64,000 nt of DNA from JAUIEH01 sp964483375 (GCA_964483375.1 CAZABJ010000001.1:1-64000), one strand, 5' to 3'; positions 26,067 through 35,234 are shown, numbered from the stretch's first letter. Notes: generated from the sequence alone by a model not told the origin. Program-made: numbers and translations.

Positions 26067-26986
26067 GCGAGGCCGCGGTCGAATGTTTGGGCGTCGTCGG
26101 AGGGGGGCTGATCGGCTCGTCATTGGCGCGGGCGGCGGCGGCGAACGGGCTTGCCCGGCGGGTCGTGGTCATCGATCAAGACGCCGAGGTCGTCGCCCAG
26201 ATCCGCGCCTTGGGGATCGCCCAGGACGCTGCCTGCGATTCCGAACCCTTCGCTGAGGCGGCCGATTTGGTGGCCCTCGCCACCCCCGTTCGCGCCATGG
26301 GAGAAGCCGCGGCGGTGGCGCGCGCGCTCCTAAAGCCAGGCGGCGCCGCGTTCGACACCGGGTCGGTGAAAGGTGCGGTGATGGCGCCGGTGCGGGAGGC
26401 GCTGGGGGAGGCGCGGACCTTTGTGCCTGCCCATCCCATCGCGGGTACGGAACGGTCCGGTCCGGCGGCGGGGTTCGCGTCGTTGTTTGACAATCGCTGG
26501 TGCATTTTGACCCCGCGCGGGGACGAGCCCGAAGACGCCGTCGCCGACGTGGCCGCATTCTGGTCTGGATGCGGCGCGCGCGTCGCGGTGATGTCGCCGG
26601 AAGAGCATGACGCGCTCCTGGCTCTGACAAGCCATGCGCCCCACCTCATCGCTTATGCCCTGACCGGCACGGCCGCGGCGGAGGACGGCGCGCCGCGTGC
26701 GGACATGGTGCGGTATTCCGCCGGCGGTTTCCGCGATTTCACCCGCATCGCCGCGTCCGACCCTGTGATGTGGCGGGACGTGTTCTTGTCCAATCGGGAC
26801 GCGGTCTTGGCTGCGCTTGATCGGTTCGAGGCGAATTTGGCCGCCCTTAGGGCGGCGGTGGAGGCGGGCGACGGCGCGGCGCTGGAAGCGCGCTTCGCCG
26901 CCACACGGGCGGTGAGGGCGGAAATCGTCGCCGCTGGTCAAGAAACCCCAGCGCCCGACTTCGGACGCGGCGGCGGGGATCAATAG
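26063..26986 (+). CDS. tyrA: Prephenate/arogenate dehydrogenase (TyrA family)
   Basis: A 307-residue enzyme of tyrosine biosynthesis. CLGVVGGGLIGSSLARA is the NAD(P)-binding loop, FDTGSVKGAV the catalytic Ser region, PAHPIAGTERSGP the substrate-binding H-P-I-A-G motif, and ALTSHAPHLIAYALTG the conserved dimer helix. The length matches monofunctional cyclohexadienyl dehydrogenases. It starts with GTG at 26063, overlapping the hisC stop by four bases, so the two are translationally coupled. Whether prephenate or arogenate is preferred cannot be told from sequence. It runs convergently into the DUF2125 gene by 7 bases. Confidence 0.93.
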   Translation: MSEAAVECLGVVGGGLIGSSLARAAAANGLARRVVVIDQDAEVVAQIRALGIAQDAACDSEPFAEAADLVALATPVRAMGEAAAVARALLKPGGAAFDTGSVKGAVMAPVREALGEARTFVPAHPIAGTERSGPAAGFASLFDNRWCILTPRGDEPEDAVADVAAFWSGCGARVAVMSPEEHDALLALTSHAPHLIAYALTGTAAAEDGAPRADMVRYSAGGFRDFTRIAASDPVMWRDVFLSNRDAVLAALDRFEANLAALRAAVEAGDGAALEARFAATRAVRAEIVAAGQETPAPDFGRGGGDQ

Positions 26987-28116
26987 GCGCGGGGCAGCTC
27001 CGCCACGGGGAAGGCGAGGAAGTAGAGCGCGCCTTCCCGGATCTGCAGGGGCAACGTCATGTCCCCGCCATCCCCCGCCGCCATCTGCGCCATCGCGCCG
27101 ACTTGGCGGGCGTCATCCGCCGTGATGACCCCCAACGCGGCTAAGCGCGCCAGTGCGTCGCCGGGGTCACGGGCGCGCAGTCGCAAATCTCCGTTCCACC
27201 GTCCTACGGGGTCAAGCGCCAGCGCGCCGGACAGCCCCAGCGCAGGCCCTTCCACCGCGAAACACCCGCCCTCCGGCAGCGCCGGCGACGCCGCGGGCTC
27301 GGCGGAGGCCAGCGCGAGCGCGGCGGACTGAAGTTCGCCTTCCCAGGAGACGCAGGCTTCGTCGATTTGCAGCGCGCCGTTTGCGTCCGCCCAAGCCGCA
27401 AGGGCGGGGGCGTCGAGCGAGCCAAAGGCGGCCAGCACGTCGGCCTGCGCGACAGAGGCCTCGGCGCGGGCGCGGGCGGGCGCGGCGCCGGCGGCGAAGT
27501 CCCGCGACACCGGGCGTTCGGCGCTGGCTTCGATTTCGTAGGCGTTTCCATCTTCGGTTCGTCGGAGGTCCAACCGGGCGCCGTCGACGCCGGCGACGCG
27601 CGCCCCGGCGACCTCCGCATGGGCCGGTCCGGAATTGAGACGTGCGGCGTTCAGGCCGCCTGAGGCGTCAAACGCCGCCATGCCGGTGAGCCCCTCCGCG
27701 CGCAGTCTCGTGATGGCGCGGCCTGGCGCGCGCACCACATGCTCGCCCGCAGCGTCGGCGTAGATGGTCTGATAGGCCCAAGGCCAAAGCGACAAGCGCA
27801 GCCGCTCCGCCGACCAGCTCCACTCGCCAGCATGGGATGGCGCGAGAATCTCGGGTTCGCCGAAGGTCACCGACACCCGACCCGGATAGCCGTGCCAGCG
27901 CACGTCCCGCCAGTTGGTCTGGTATCCGCGCGCCTCCAAGGCGGCGATTTGGGCGGCGAGAATGTCCTCGGCCTGGTCGCGGACATAAAACCAAAACGCA
28001 GTGTAGCCGCCGAGCGCCAAGAGCAAGACGAACGCAAGCCCGCCTAGGCGCAGCGCGCCGCCGGGACGGCCGGGGCGCGGGCTGCGCACCTCTTCGGAAA
28101 GCGGTCGATTGGGCAT
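26980..28116 (-). CDS. DUF2125 family membrane-anchored protein
   Basis: A 378-residue protein with one N-terminal membrane helix (LGGLAFVLLLALGGYTAFWFYV) and a long periplasmic body. The segment ALEARGYQTNWRDVRWHGYPGRVSVTFGEP and the following SAERLRLSLWPWAYQTIYADAAGEHVV are characteristic of DUF2125 proteins of alphaproteobacteria. Weak beta-strand periodicity suggests an extended, elongated domain. Function is not established in the family. It follows the plsC gene by 11 bases and shares its direction. Confidence 0.88.
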   Translation of the reverse strand: MPNRPLSEEVRSPRPGRPGGALRLGGLAFVLLLALGGYTAFWFYVRDQAEDILAAQIAALEARGYQTNWRDVRWHGYPGRVSVTFGEPEILAPSHAGEWSWSAERLRLSLWPWAYQTIYADAAGEHVVRAPGRAITRLRAEGLTGMAAFDASGGLNAARLNSGPAHAEVAGARVAGVDGARLDLRRTEDGNAYEIEASAERPVSRDFAAGAAPARARAEASVAQADVLAAFGSLDAPALAAWADANGALQIDEACVSWEGELQSAALALASAEPAASPALPEGGCFAVEGPALGLSGALALDPVGRWNGDLRLRARDPGDALARLAALGVITADDARQVGAMAQMAAGDGGDMTLPLQIREGALYFLAFPVAELPRAY

Positions 28117-28127
28117 GGGCGGTTCCT

Positions 28128-28853
28128 CTACGCGTCGGGCGCGGGCTGGTTGGGGGGCAAGGACGCCACGGCGGTCTCGATGCGCCGCTCAAGCTCTTGC
28201 AGAAAGGCGTCGCGCTCAAGTCCCGGCGGGATCGGGTCGAGCGCTTCAACAATGATATGGCCGGGGTGGCGGAGAAAACCGCTAGCAGGCCAGTAATGTC
28301 CGGAATTCAGCGCGATGGGCACGCAGGGCGCGTCAAGCGTGCGATAGAGCTGCACCACGCCGGGCTTGTAGCGCTCTGTTTCGCCCGGAGCCACGCGCGT
28401 GCCTTCGGGAAAAATCAGGATTTGCCGACCGTCGGCGGCGCGGTCCTGGGCGTCGCGCACCATTTTGCGCAGCGCGCTCGCCCCTGCGGAGCGGTCGACG
28501 ACGATGTTGTCGAGCTTCACGGCGTACCAGCCGAAAAAGGGCAGGCGAGACAGTGATTGTTTTAGGATGATCGCGGGGTCGTTCAAGAACACCCATGGGG
28601 CCAGGGTGTCGAACATGGAATGATGTTTGGAGGCGATAAGCGCGGCGCCTTTCGGGATGTTCTCGCGCCCGCGCAGCTCCCATGTCACGCCGCAAAACAC
28701 CCGCAGCCCCCAGAAAACCAGCTTGAGCCACAGGTTGAGACAGCCGCGCGCCCAACGCCGCGGCCCCAAGAGCAATGGTGCGGAGACGATCGCGAAGATC
28801 GCCATCAGCCCGTACATCCAGACGACGAAAACGCCCGATCGCACTGCGGTCAT
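28128..28853 (-). CDS. plsC: 1-acyl-sn-glycerol-3-phosphate acyltransferase PlsC
   Basis: PlsC adds the second acyl chain to lysophosphatidic acid in the inner membrane. The 241-residue protein has a hydrophobic N-terminus with two helices, the acyltransferase box H-x4-D in SKHHSMFDTLAPW, VKLDNIVVDRSAGASAL, and the phosphate-binding FPEGTRVAPGE. APCVPIALNSGHYWP is the later conserved strand. The start ATG at 28853 overlaps the YdcF-like gene's stop (ATGA). It forms a tight run with YdcF, ftsX and ftsE. Confidence 0.94.
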   Translation of the reverse strand: MTAVRSGVFVVWMYGLMAIFAIVSAPLLLGPRRWARGCLNLWLKLVFWGLRVFCGVTWELRGRENIPKGAALIASKHHSMFDTLAPWVFLNDPAIILKQSLSRLPFFGWYAVKLDNIVVDRSAGASALRKMVRDAQDRAADGRQILIFPEGTRVAPGETERYKPGVVQLYRTLDAPCVPIALNSGHYWPASGFLRHPGHIIVEALDPIPPGLERDAFLQELERRIETAVASLPPNQPAPDA

Positions 28854-29485
28854 CGGTCAGTTGCGGACGGCGCGCCGTCTCCCCCTTGCGTGCGCGGGCC
28901 GCGCAGCGCCTCCCAAGCGAGGATAGCGAGATATTTTGGGTACTCCACCGCCAAGCGGCGGATCATGCCCGCGTCTCGCCACCAAGGCGGCGCGACGTCG
29001 CCATTGCGCGGGACGGGATAGGGGATGAGGCGCAAGGAAGGGTCGGCGTCCTGCAGAACCATCAGCGCGCGCGGCATATGGAAGTCGGACGTGACGACGA
29101 TCAAAGAGCGATAGCCCCGCGCGCGCGCCCAAGCGGCGGTTTCGCGCCCATTGCCCAGCGTCGTCGTCGCTCGGCGATCAATATCCACGCAGCAGTCGAA
29201 TAGGCGCAGGTTGGTGGTGGCGGTCAACGCCTCCACGTCGCTGTCGGTGGTTTCGGCGTGAACGCCGGAAATCAACAGGCGAGCGCCGTGGCCGGCCTCA
29301 AGCAGGCTCATGCCCGCGGCGATGCGCGTGCCGCCGCCGCCTGTCAACGCGACAACGCCGTCGGCGCGCGGCGCGGGGTCGAGCGGCTCCAGCCGCGATA
29401 CGTGGTCGGCGAAAACGAAGAATCCCGCCGAGAATGCGACCAGGAGCGCCCCGGTCAGGCGGACGAGCAAGCCCATCACCGCCAT
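28850..29485 (-). CDS. YdcF/ElyC-like DUF218 protein
   Basis: A 211-residue protein with an N-terminal membrane helix (LLVRLTGALLVAFSAGFFVFA) and a DUF218 domain. DGVVALTGGGGTRIAAGMSLLEAGHGARLLISGVHAETT gives the G-G-G loop and Rossmann-like strand. TTLGNGRETAAWARARGYRSLIVVTSDFHMPRALMV has the conserved T-S-D-F-H-M-P-R. The domain faces the periplasm. Some relatives (ElyC, SanA) affect envelope carbon-lipid use, but the activity here is not known. It overlaps ftsX by one base (TGATG) and plsC by four, so this is an operon. Confidence 0.9.
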   Translation of the reverse strand: MAVMGLLVRLTGALLVAFSAGFFVFADHVSRLEPLDPAPRADGVVALTGGGGTRIAAGMSLLEAGHGARLLISGVHAETTDSDVEALTATTNLRLFDCCVDIDRRATTTLGNGRETAAWARARGYRSLIVVTSDFHMPRALMVLQDADPSLRLIPYPVPRNGDVAPPWWRDAGMIRRLAVEYPKYLAILAWEALRGPRTQGGDGAPSATDR

Positions 29486-30378
29486 CAGAACGTCCTCTTC
29501 AGCGCCCTGAGCACCGTCGCCCGCGCCGTCGCAGCCGCCACGGCCGCTGTGATAAAGGGCGCGCCGCCCAGAATTACGGCGTCCAATCCAGCAAGTTGAA
29601 ACGCTGGCAAGAACCGTTCCGCCTCATCGCGCGCGTTTGACGAGGCGATCTGTAGGATGCTCGCAGCGCTGGCCGCGATCAATGCGCCCAAGGCGCCGGC
29701 GCGCAGTCCCAGGCTCGTGAACCGGTTAGTGAACTCTTGGGCGATGAAGACGTCTTGCGCGCCGACCAAATGCAGCACCTGCACGACCTCGCGTCGGGCG
29801 GCGAGACCGGCGCGCGTGGCGAAACTCGTCACCGCGGCGGCCGCCGCAGCCAACAGCGCCAAGAGCAGCAAAGCCAAACCCCGGACTGCGGTCGACGCCC
29901 GCTTCAGCGGATCGGACCATCGCGCGTGGTCGTCCACGCTGGCGCGAATTCCGGCCTCGCCCAGCGCCGCCGTCATCGTTTGCGTCAGCGTGGCGTCGGC
30001 GGTTCGGTCGCGTTCAATCGACACGATCGACGGCACGGGCAAGTCGGCTAACGCCTCTTCCCCAAGCCAAGCGGCGACAAGCGCGGCGGCTTCAGCCTGG
30101 GGGAGAACGCGGGCGCGGTCGACGCCGGGCAGCGCGGCGGCGGTCTCAGCGGCGCGCGCTGCGGCGGCTTGGGCGCCCTCTCCGCCGTCGCCATGGACAT
30201 AGAGCGTCATCGCGCCTTCGAGTTGTGCGGTCCAAGCGTCGGTCGCGCCCCAGGCAGCGCGCGCGCCCACCCCGGCGAGACATGCGAGCGCAGCCAGAAT
30301 AGCGACCACCAAGAATAGGGGGCGATCCGCCTCTGGGGAGGGCGGCAAGAGCGGCGCGGGCCGCGGGGGCGCGGTCAC
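29485..30378 (-). CDS. ftsX: Cell division permease FtsX
   Basis: FtsX with FtsE forms an ABC-type complex that activates septal peptidoglycan hydrolases. The 297-residue protein has a first helix (LFLVVAILAALACLAGVG) after a proline-rich cytoplasmic tail, a periplasmic domain (residues about 55-165, with MTLYVHGDGG and TQTMTAALGEAGIRASVDDHARWSDPL), and three more helices. EVVQVLHLVGAQDVFIAQEF is the conserved cytoplasmic loop. It begins with GTG at 30378, overlapping the ftsE stop by four bases, so its translation is coupled to FtsE. Confidence 0.9.
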   Translation of the reverse strand: MTAPPRPAPLLPPSPEADRPLFLVVAILAALACLAGVGARAAWGATDAWTAQLEGAMTLYVHGDGGEGAQAAAARAAETAAALPGVDRARVLPQAEAAALVAAWLGEEALADLPVPSIVSIERDRTADATLTQTMTAALGEAGIRASVDDHARWSDPLKRASTAVRGLALLLLALLAAAAAAVTSFATRAGLAARREVVQVLHLVGAQDVFIAQEFTNRFTSLGLRAGALGALIAASAASILQIASSNARDEAERFLPAFQLAGLDAVILGGAPFITAAVAAATARATVLRALKRTF

Positions 30379-31160
30379 GCCGCGCCTCGCACGCGGGTCA
30401 CTTTGCCGTCTTCCAGCTTGAGGACCGGCGCGTCGACGGCGCGGACAAGCTCAGGGTCGTGGGTCGCGACCAGCACCGCGGCGCCGAGCCGGTTCAGTTC
30501 CACAAACAGCCGAATGAGCCGCCGCCCCATTTCCGGGTCGACATTGCCCGTCGGTTCGTCCGCCAAAAGCAGTTCGGGCTTGCCCACCACCGCGCGTGCG
30601 ATGGCGGTGCGCTGTTTTTCTCCGCCCGACAGGGTGGCGGGATGGGCGCGCATGCGTTGGCCCAGCCCGACCCAACGCAACAAATCGCTGACGTCTTCCC
30701 CATACGCAGCCCTGTCCCCCCCGGCGACGCGGAGCGGCAAGGCGACGTTTTCGAAGACGTCCAAATGGTCCAACAGGCCGAATTCCTGAAACACGACGCC
30801 GATGCGGCGGCGCATCTCCACTTTGTCCGCTCGGGTGAGACCCCGGGCGTCGCGTCCGAACAGCGCCACCGAACCGCGACTGGGCGGGTGGCCGAGATAA
30901 AGCAGTTTGAGCAGAGAGGTCTTTCCCGCTCCTGAAGGCCCGGTAAGGAAATGGAACGAACCGCGCGCTAGGGTGAGCGAAACGTCGCTCAGCACCTCGG
31001 TTCCGCGCCCATAGCGCAGGCCGACGTTTTCGAGCCGTACGACGGGGGTCGCGTCGAGCGCCGGATCGGCGCGTGGCGTGGGCGTCGTCTCGGCTATAAT
31101 ACACCTCGCCTTAAGGGGCTTCGCGGTGATTCGGTGATCGCATGATACTGACGTGCCCAT
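30375..31160 (-). CDS. ftsE: Cell division ATP-binding protein FtsE
   Basis: An ABC ATPase that partners FtsX. The ABC core begins near PVVRLENVGLRYG. Walker A is TGPSGAGKTSLLKLLYLG, the Q-loop VVFQEFGLLDHL, the signature LSGGEKQRTAIARAVV, Walker B ELLLADEPTGNVDP, and the switch His is in VATHDPELV. The start is hard to place: no ATG, GTG or TTG lies between the core and the ATG at 31160, which has a GGAG site but would overlap the divergent zinc-ribbon gene by 19 bases. A rare ATT at about 31100 is another possibility. Identity is firm; the N-terminus is not. Confidence 0.93.
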   Translation of the reverse strand: MGTSVSCDHRITAKPLKARCIIAETTPTPRADPALDATPVVRLENVGLRYGRGTEVLSDVSLTLARGSFHFLTGPSGAGKTSLLKLLYLGHPPSRGSVALFGRDARGLTRADKVEMRRRIGVVFQEFGLLDHLDVFENVALPLRVAGGDRAAYGEDVSDLLRWVGLGQRMRAHPATLSGGEKQRTAIARAVVGKPELLLADEPTGNVDPEMGRRLIRLFVELNRLGAAVLVATHDPELVRAVDAPVLKLEDGKVTRVRGAA

Positions 31161-31987
31161 CCTGCTCCACGCGGTATTTCGCAGACGCCGCAAGTCTCGG
31201 CCCGAAAGGCCGCAGCGTGCGCTGTGCTGCGTGCGGGCATATTTGGCTGGCGACCCCGGAGGAGGCGGCCGTCTCGCGCGCGCCCGGCGCCGACATCGAC
31301 CCCCTCGACGCCTTGGAGGGCGACGCCGCGCCCGCCGCGCCTAATCCCGCGCCGCGCCGCAATCCTGCAGACATGCTTCGCGCAAAGACCCAGCGCAAAC
31401 GGCGGCGCGCCCAAACCTATGTGGCGGCCGGCGCGTGGGGCGGGGTGGCGGCTGCGTTCGTCGCGGTCTTGACCCTGGCCTATGCCTTTCGGGTCGATGT
31501 GGTGCGGATTTGGCCGCAGACCGCCAGCGCGTACGCCGCGGTCGGGCTCGACGCTACGACGCGCGGCCTGGTGTTCGAGCGCTTGGTCGCCGAGCGCAGC
31601 TTTGAGAACGGCGAGCCGGTGCTGCAAGTCTCCGCGACCGTGCGCAACACGACCAGCCGGACGCAGCCGGTGCCCTATGTGCGGGTCAGCCTGAGGGATA
31701 CGACGGGCGGGGAAGTGTTCGGCTGGACGGTGTCGCTGGAGACAGGGGAACTGGATCCGCGGGCCTCGACCCGGTTCACCACCCGCGTCGCACGTCCTCC
31801 GCTTGATGCGGAGGATATGGAACTGCGTTTCGTCGATGAGCCGCGCGGGCGCGTGACGCCTGCAGCCGACAGCGGCGGCGGACGGCCTGAGCCGCTTGAA
31901 GACGCCGACGCGGAAGCCGCGACGATCGCAGGGGACGACGCCCCGGCGGCTGACGCGGATGAGACCGCGGAAATCCCGCAGCATTAG
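31142..31987 (+). CDS. MJ0042-type zinc-ribbon membrane protein
   Basis: The N-terminus MILTCPSCSTRYFADAASLGPKGRSVRCAACGHIW has the two C-x2-C pairs of the MJ0042 zinc finger. A linker rich in Ala and Pro is followed by a basic patch (RAKTQRKRRRAQ) and one membrane helix (GGVAAAFVAVLTLAYAF, near residue 105), so the zinc ribbon faces the cytoplasm. The periplasmic C-terminus (VSATVRNTTSRTQPVPYVRVSLRDTTGGEVFGW) resembles the DUF3426 beta-sandwich. Proteins of this type often sit beside ftsE in alphaproteobacteria. The C-terminal tail is acidic. The exact role is unknown. Confidence 0.88.
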   Translation: MILTCPSCSTRYFADAASLGPKGRSVRCAACGHIWLATPEEAAVSRAPGADIDPLDALEGDAAPAAPNPAPRRNPADMLRAKTQRKRRRAQTYVAAGAWGGVAAAFVAVLTLAYAFRVDVVRIWPQTASAYAAVGLDATTRGLVFERLVAERSFENGEPVLQVSATVRNTTSRTQPVPYVRVSLRDTTGGEVFGWTVSLETGELDPRASTRFTTRVARPPLDAEDMELRFVDEPRGRVTPAADSGGGRPEPLEDADAEAATIAGDDAPAADADETAEIPQH

Positions 31988-32077
31988 GCGCAGGGCGTCG
32001 CTCCTTTAGGTGTTTCGCTCGGCGCGGGTTCGCCGGCTTCAAAGGCGCGGCAGGATAAGGCTGCGAGCGCCCGCGTC

Positions 32078-34894
32078 TCAGAACCGATCTAAGAGACGCC
32101 GGAGATATTCGCGCTCTTCTTCTTCGCGGTCGGCCTCTCCGGCGCGCCTGCGAATTTCATCGCGATATTCGCGGGACCGTTCCCGGTCCAGTTCCTCAGG
32201 CAGTTCCACGCCCAAGCCGTCATTGATCGATGCGCCCCCAGAGCGCCTGCCGAAGGGGTCTCGCTGAACCTCTTCGCTCGAGCCGGGCGTTTGGGTCCCG
32301 CCTGGCTGGGTTCCGCGGTTGGCTTCGAAGGCTTCGCGCGCGGTGCGTTCCGCCGCGTCGCGCAGCCGTTCCAGGACCTCGCGCTGAAGCGGGAGCGCGC
32401 TCGCGACATCGCCTTCCCGCAGCGCTTCTTGGGCGCGGCGCATGCTGTCGAGGGCTTCATTCAAGGCCTGACGCGCCGCGTCGCGTTCGGGGCCGTCGAC
32501 GGCGCCGTCGGCGTCTTCGCCAAAGAACTCCTCGAAGAGATCTTGCAACAACTCAGCGATGCGCTCCTGCTCCTCAAGTAGGCCGCCGCCGCCGTTTTCT
32601 TCGCCCTCAGCGAAGTCTTCCCCAGCGCCGACGCCGTTGTCGCCTTCGCGTTCCTCGCCAAACCGGCCGCCGGCTTCAGCGTCGCCTTCCCGCGCGCCAT
32701 CCCCGAGCCGTTCGTCCCCGCCGTCCCGACCGGCGTCGCCCTCGCCGGGTTCGCGACCGCCTTGGGTCCCTTCAGGGTCGTCTTCGCCCGCGCCAGCGTT
32801 TTCGCCGGGGCGTTCGCCGGCGTTTTCGCCTTCTTGTTCCCCGGTTCGGCCGCCGGATTGGTCGCCCGGTCGACCGCCTTCGCGCGGTTCCCGGCCTTCT
32901 TGTTCGTCCAGAGTGCGATCCATCAGCTCGCGCTGTTCGCCCATCAGCTCGCTCAATCGCTCAAGCTGTTCGCGCAATTCGGGGTCTTGCAGATCAAGCG
33001 GGTTTCCGCCGCCCTGACCGCCAAGCGTCAGCGACATCTCCAAATTCGCCAGATAGTCGCTCAGCGCTTGCAGCAGGCGGCGGGCGTCGTCCGTCGCGCC
33101 GGTCTCGGTCAGCTCCCGCAGGGCGCGCAGAAACTCCTCGATTTCATTGGCGGACATGCCCTCCATGCCTTGTCCGCCGCCTTCGGCCTGTTCGACCCGG
33201 CCTTCTTCGATCGCCTCGCGCATCAGCGCTTCCATGTAGCGATCCACGGCCTCCTGATATTCCCGGGTGAGGCGGGCGATTTCCTCTTCGCTGGCGCCCC
33301 GGGCCAAGGCCGCCGAGAGCGCGCGCTCGGCGGCCCGCATGGCGCGTTCGGCGTCGGCGAGCTCGCCGCCCTCTGCGAAGATTGCGACGTCCCAGAGCAC
33401 GTCCTCAAGCCCGTCAAGTTCGGCGGGACGGGACGCGATCGCGAGGCGCTCGGAGACATAGCTCAACCCCAGATGGACCGGCGCTTCTGGCTCGAACACG
33501 TCCGCGCCCTCGGTCATCAGCTCAAGCGCGTCGCGGACCCGTCGCACGTCTTCAGGCGCTCGGTCGATCCGCGTCCGGGCTTCATCGACGCGAACCGAGG
33601 GCAATTGCGCGATCTCCGGGGCGGTCAGAGGTTCGCGCTCGGGCGCGGGCGCATAGTCCCGCTCGCTCAGCAACAAGGTGCGCCGTTCGTCGACGACCGC
33701 CCGGGCGAGAGCGTTGGTGAACAGTCTTTGCGGCAGGGTGATTTCGCGCCAGCGCGAATAGCCGACCTGGTCAAGCGCATCTCGAGCGGTCAATCGGATC
33801 CGCACGTCGCGACCCGCCCAGGGGTGTTCGGTCAAGTTCACCGTTTCAGCGCGGCTTTCGATGAACCGGGAGGCGCCGATGGCGAGCGGAAGCCGTTCGA
33901 CTTCGCCTTCCCCGTCGGCGCGTTCGATTTCAATCTCTCCGCGGGTCACCGCATAGTCGTCCCGCGCGGCGTAGGTGAAGGCCACCGTCTCGCGCCGTCC
34001 AGGCGCAGGGTTCTCCAAAAATGCGATTTCGGGCGGCTCGTCGTCGAGCACCCGCACCCGCCAGCCCGCCTCTGCGGGCCCGAACACCGACAGGGTCGCG
34101 TCTTCAGCGAGCGTCACCCGGGCGACAAAGGCGCCAGGGCCGTCTGCTTCGAATTCGACCCGTTCCGGTCCGGCCCCGGTCTCCACGATAAGACGAGGGC
34201 GTTGCCGCGCGCCGGTGACCCGGGCGACGAAGGTGGAGCCCGCGGGGGCCTCGGCGCGGCGCCCGGCGTTCTCTGCGGATAAGAACACCGGCGCGCGGCC
34301 GGTATAGGGCGGGGGGTCGATCCACGCCTCGACCGGCGCGCCGACGCTGTCGGCGAACAAAAACTCAGGCGCGAATGCTGAGGAGAGGCGGGGAATGGCG
34401 CGGTCGCCCGCCGCCATGACAGAAACCACCACGAGCATGAACGCGACCGCCCGCAGCGCCATGGGGTCGCGCGACGCCAGCGCGGCGCGGGGGCGGCGTG
34501 CGCGCGCGTCGGCGAGCCGCCGGCGCATGCGGTCGCGATGGGCCCGCCACAGCGCCTGACCGGCGGGATCTTCCCCCGAGGGCGCGTCGGCGAGCGCCTC
34601 AAACGGGCGGTTGGCGAGGTTGCTGTCTTCTTCGACCCGGGCGGCGGCGTCGATAAGGCGCGGCCAAGGCCCCCCGCGCAAACCCCACACGACACATGCG
34701 AGCGTCATGACGCCCATCGCCGCGAAGCCGACCCCGCGCCAGGGATCGCCCAGTGCTTCCCAGAGCCCTAAAAGCGCTGCGATGACGTAGCCAACGGGAA
34801 AGAGCAGCGCAGGCCACCACACGCGGACCGACCGCTCCCAAAGGAGGGCGGCGAACGCGGCCGACACCGCGCCTGGCTTAGCGGAAAAAATCAT
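32078..34894 (-). CDS. TIGR02302/DUF4175 large membrane protein
   Basis: A 938-residue protein with two N-terminal helices (LLFPVGYVIAALLGLWEAL, VGFAAMGVMTLACVVWG) and a third near residue 150 (MALRAVAFMLVVVSVMAAG). It has a large periplasmic region with Ig-like strands such as PPYTGRAPVFLS and PEIAFLENPAPGRRETVAFTYAARDDYAVTRGEIE. The C-terminal third is helical and then very rich in Gly, Glu, Asp and Arg, approximately residues 660-790. This layout matches TIGR02302 proteins found downstream of argH and lysA in alphaproteobacteria. Function is unknown. The start ATG at 34894 is used. Confidence 0.92.
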   Translation of the reverse strand: MIFSAKPGAVSAAFAALLWERSVRVWWPALLFPVGYVIAALLGLWEALGDPWRGVGFAAMGVMTLACVVWGLRGGPWPRLIDAAARVEEDSNLANRPFEALADAPSGEDPAGQALWRAHRDRMRRRLADARARRPRAALASRDPMALRAVAFMLVVVSVMAAGDRAIPRLSSAFAPEFLFADSVGAPVEAWIDPPPYTGRAPVFLSAENAGRRAEAPAGSTFVARVTGARQRPRLIVETGAGPERVEFEADGPGAFVARVTLAEDATLSVFGPAEAGWRVRVLDDEPPEIAFLENPAPGRRETVAFTYAARDDYAVTRGEIEIERADGEGEVERLPLAIGASRFIESRAETVNLTEHPWAGRDVRIRLTARDALDQVGYSRWREITLPQRLFTNALARAVVDERRTLLLSERDYAPAPEREPLTAPEIAQLPSVRVDEARTRIDRAPEDVRRVRDALELMTEGADVFEPEAPVHLGLSYVSERLAIASRPAELDGLEDVLWDVAIFAEGGELADAERAMRAAERALSAALARGASEEEIARLTREYQEAVDRYMEALMREAIEEGRVEQAEGGGQGMEGMSANEIEEFLRALRELTETGATDDARRLLQALSDYLANLEMSLTLGGQGGGNPLDLQDPELREQLERLSELMGEQRELMDRTLDEQEGREPREGGRPGDQSGGRTGEQEGENAGERPGENAGAGEDDPEGTQGGREPGEGDAGRDGGDERLGDGAREGDAEAGGRFGEEREGDNGVGAGEDFAEGEENGGGGLLEEQERIAELLQDLFEEFFGEDADGAVDGPERDAARQALNEALDSMRRAQEALREGDVASALPLQREVLERLRDAAERTAREAFEANRGTQPGGTQTPGSSEEVQRDPFGRRSGGASINDGLGVELPEELDRERSREYRDEIRRRAGEADREEEEREYLRRLLDRF

Positions 34895-34997
34895 GCTCGC
34901 CTCGATACCATGGCCGAACGCAAAGGTTCGGTTACGAAATCGTCATGGCGATTTCGCGTCCATTCCTGGCGCCCCTGCCGTCTCGCCGCCCGCGGCG

Positions 34998-35234
34998 CTA
35001 TTCGTCATCGGCGGGGTCGTCGTCATTCTCATTGAGGAATTCGGGCTGGTCGACCAGTTGGTCAATGTCGCCAGGCGCGACTTCCTCAATATTCGAACGC
35101 GGAGAGTCAAGCTGCGGGGGGGCTTCCCGGTCAGGCTCTCCCCACAAGGGCGCGGCGGGAGAGGGCGCGCCTTTGACGCCGCAACCGGCGAGCGCCGTGA
35201 TCGCGGCGGCGAGGACAAAAACCGGCTTGTTCAT
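34998..35234 (-). CDS. lptM: Small LptM/YifL-like lipoprotein
   Basis: A 78-residue lipoprotein. The start ATG at 35234 gives MNKPVFVLAAAITALAGCGVKGAP, with lipobox LAGC and the typical C-G-V/Q-K-G-P-like continuation of LptM-type proteins that assist LptD assembly. The rest is acidic and probably disordered (NENDDDPADDE). It overlaps the argH stop by ATGA, as in many alphaproteobacteria. In most of those, lysA follows next; here the TIGR02302 gene follows after about 100 bases with no lysA. Confidence 0.85.
   Translation of the reverse strand: MNKPVFVLAAAITALAGCGVKGAPSPAAPLWGEPDREAPPQLDSPRSNIEEVAPGDIDQLVDQPEFLNENDDDPADDE

Noticed and set aside
25071..26123. Open frame of 350 codons on the minus strand
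   Set aside because: Antisense to hisC, whose product is unambiguous.
31095..31100. TATAAT sequence as a promoter for the zinc-ribbon gene
   Set aside because: No acceptable -35 element lies 16-18 bases upstream, so it is not called as a promoter.
32762..34282. Open frame of 506 codons on the plus strand
   Set aside because: It lies wholly antisense to the TIGR02302 gene and arises from its GC-rich codon bias; it has no signal, motif or credible ribosome site.
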